A stretch of 6,558 bases of DNA from Pseudomonadota bacterium. GTDB lineage: Bacteria > Pseudomonadota > Gammaproteobacteria > Burkholderiales > Burkholderiaceae_B. The notes under the pieces were generated by a model. The model was given only the letters and a program-made list of their open reading frames with translations, was not told the origin of the DNA and ran no database searches. Of this stretch, positions 6,337-6,558 are shown one piece after another. The first letter of the stretch is position 1, and every line of letters starts with the position of its first letter. Position numbers and translations under genes: made by a program. The stretch spans positions 1 to 6,558 of the forward strand of contig JAEWEH010000227.1 of NCBI GenBank assembly GCA_023389535.1, given 5' to 3'.

Positions 6337-6558
6337 CTATTTGCGGCGATGGCCGCGGCCCAGCGATGGCAGCAGCAGCCACGAAGGCCTGCGCCACGAC
6401 ACCAGGCGCGAATACAGCCATAGGTAGGCCAAGGAGAACACCACGATGCTGGCACATAATGCCCAGGCGTTGTCCCACCAGATGGTGGCCGGCACCAGCC
6501 CGATCAAGGCCAGCACCCACAGATAGGGCGAGGTCATGGCATTGCACAAGGCCGGGAC
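6337..6558 (-). CDS. Small or C-terminal membrane protein fragment, unknown function
   Basis: The reading frame is open from the window edge to the TAG at 6339-6337, giving 73 codons. It holds two hydrophobic segments, PYLWVLALIGLVPATIWW and ALCASIVVFSLAYLWLY, joined by a short DNAW turn, followed by a basic, aromatic tail (SRLVSWRRPSW) ending GRGHRRK. This suggests a two-helix inner-membrane hairpin with a positively charged cytoplasmic C-terminus. It may be the end of a longer membrane protein, for instance a polysaccharide polymerase, ligase or chain-length protein. It may instead be a complete small protein starting at ATG 6537 (MTSPYLW, 66 residues) or TTG 6549. No ribosome site is visible before either codon, which mildly favours a truncated larger gene. 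It lies 54 bp upstream of the dehydrogenase on the same strand. I do not recognise the family. Confidence 0.55.
   Translation of the reverse strand, partial: VPALCNAMTSPYLWVLALIGLVPATIWWDNAWALCASIVVFSLAYLWLYSRLVSWRRPSWLLLPSLGRGHRRK

Noticed and set aside
6351..6360. The palindrome GGCCGCGGCC as a terminator or operator
   Set aside because: It lies inside the upstream reading frame, its self-complementary arms leave no proper hairpin loop, and no adjacent T-run follows. Such palindromes arise by chance in GC-rich DNA.
5065..6423. A 452-codon open frame on the plus strand, antisense to the dehydrogenase
   Set aside because: It mirrors the dehydrogenase over nearly its whole length, has no recognisable domain and is rich in His, Arg, Gln and Val, as expected from the complement of GC-biased codons. 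The opposite strand encodes a clearly conserved enzyme with full catalytic motifs.

Overview
The window is part of a surface-polysaccharide (O-antigen or capsule) biosynthesis locus. All supported genes lie on the minus strand, so the biological order runs from high to low coordinates. High GC content, GC-rich third codon positions and the gene content suggest a proteobacterium, most likely a betaproteobacterium of the Burkholderiales (Alcaligenaceae-like). That taxonomic guess is inference from style, not a database match.

Layout in the direction of transcription: (1) at the right edge, the end of a small or truncated membrane protein (6558-6337); (2) a 54-bp AT-rich gap with a perfect TATAAT box; (3) a UDP-N-acetylhexosamine 6-dehydrogenase of the WbpO/TviB type (6282-5008); (4) a UDP-N-acetylglucosamine(-uronate) 4-epimerase of the WbpP/TviC type (4965-3943); (5) a MurJ/MviN-like polysaccharide flippase that follows the epimerase stop almost directly (3941-2577); (6) a GT4 glycosyltransferase resembling PglH (2535-1411); (7) a 142-bp gap; (8) an AsnB-type glutamine-dependent amidotransferase cut by the left edge (1268-1).

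The genes form a readable pathway. The dehydrogenase and epimerase would convert UDP-GlcNAc to UDP-GalNAcA. The GT4 enzyme would add a residue to an undecaprenyl-linked repeat unit, and the flippase would carry the finished unit across the inner membrane. The AsnB-like protein would probably amidate the uronic acid carboxyl, giving GalNAcA amide, rather than make asparagine. A dehydrogenase, epimerase and AsnB-like protein in one cluster recalls the Pseudomonas aeruginosa O6 O-antigen locus (wbpO, wbpP, wbpS).

Three of the five main genes appear to start with TTG. For the dehydrogenase a non-ATG start is forced by an in-frame stop just upstream. I see no tRNA, rRNA, CRISPR array, insertion sequence or convincing terminator, and no stretch over 300 bases lacks a gene. 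The window looks like a coherent but recognisable polysaccharide operon. The parts most worth checking are the inferred uronamide chemistry, the divergent 12-helix MurJ-like flippase and the run of TTG starts.
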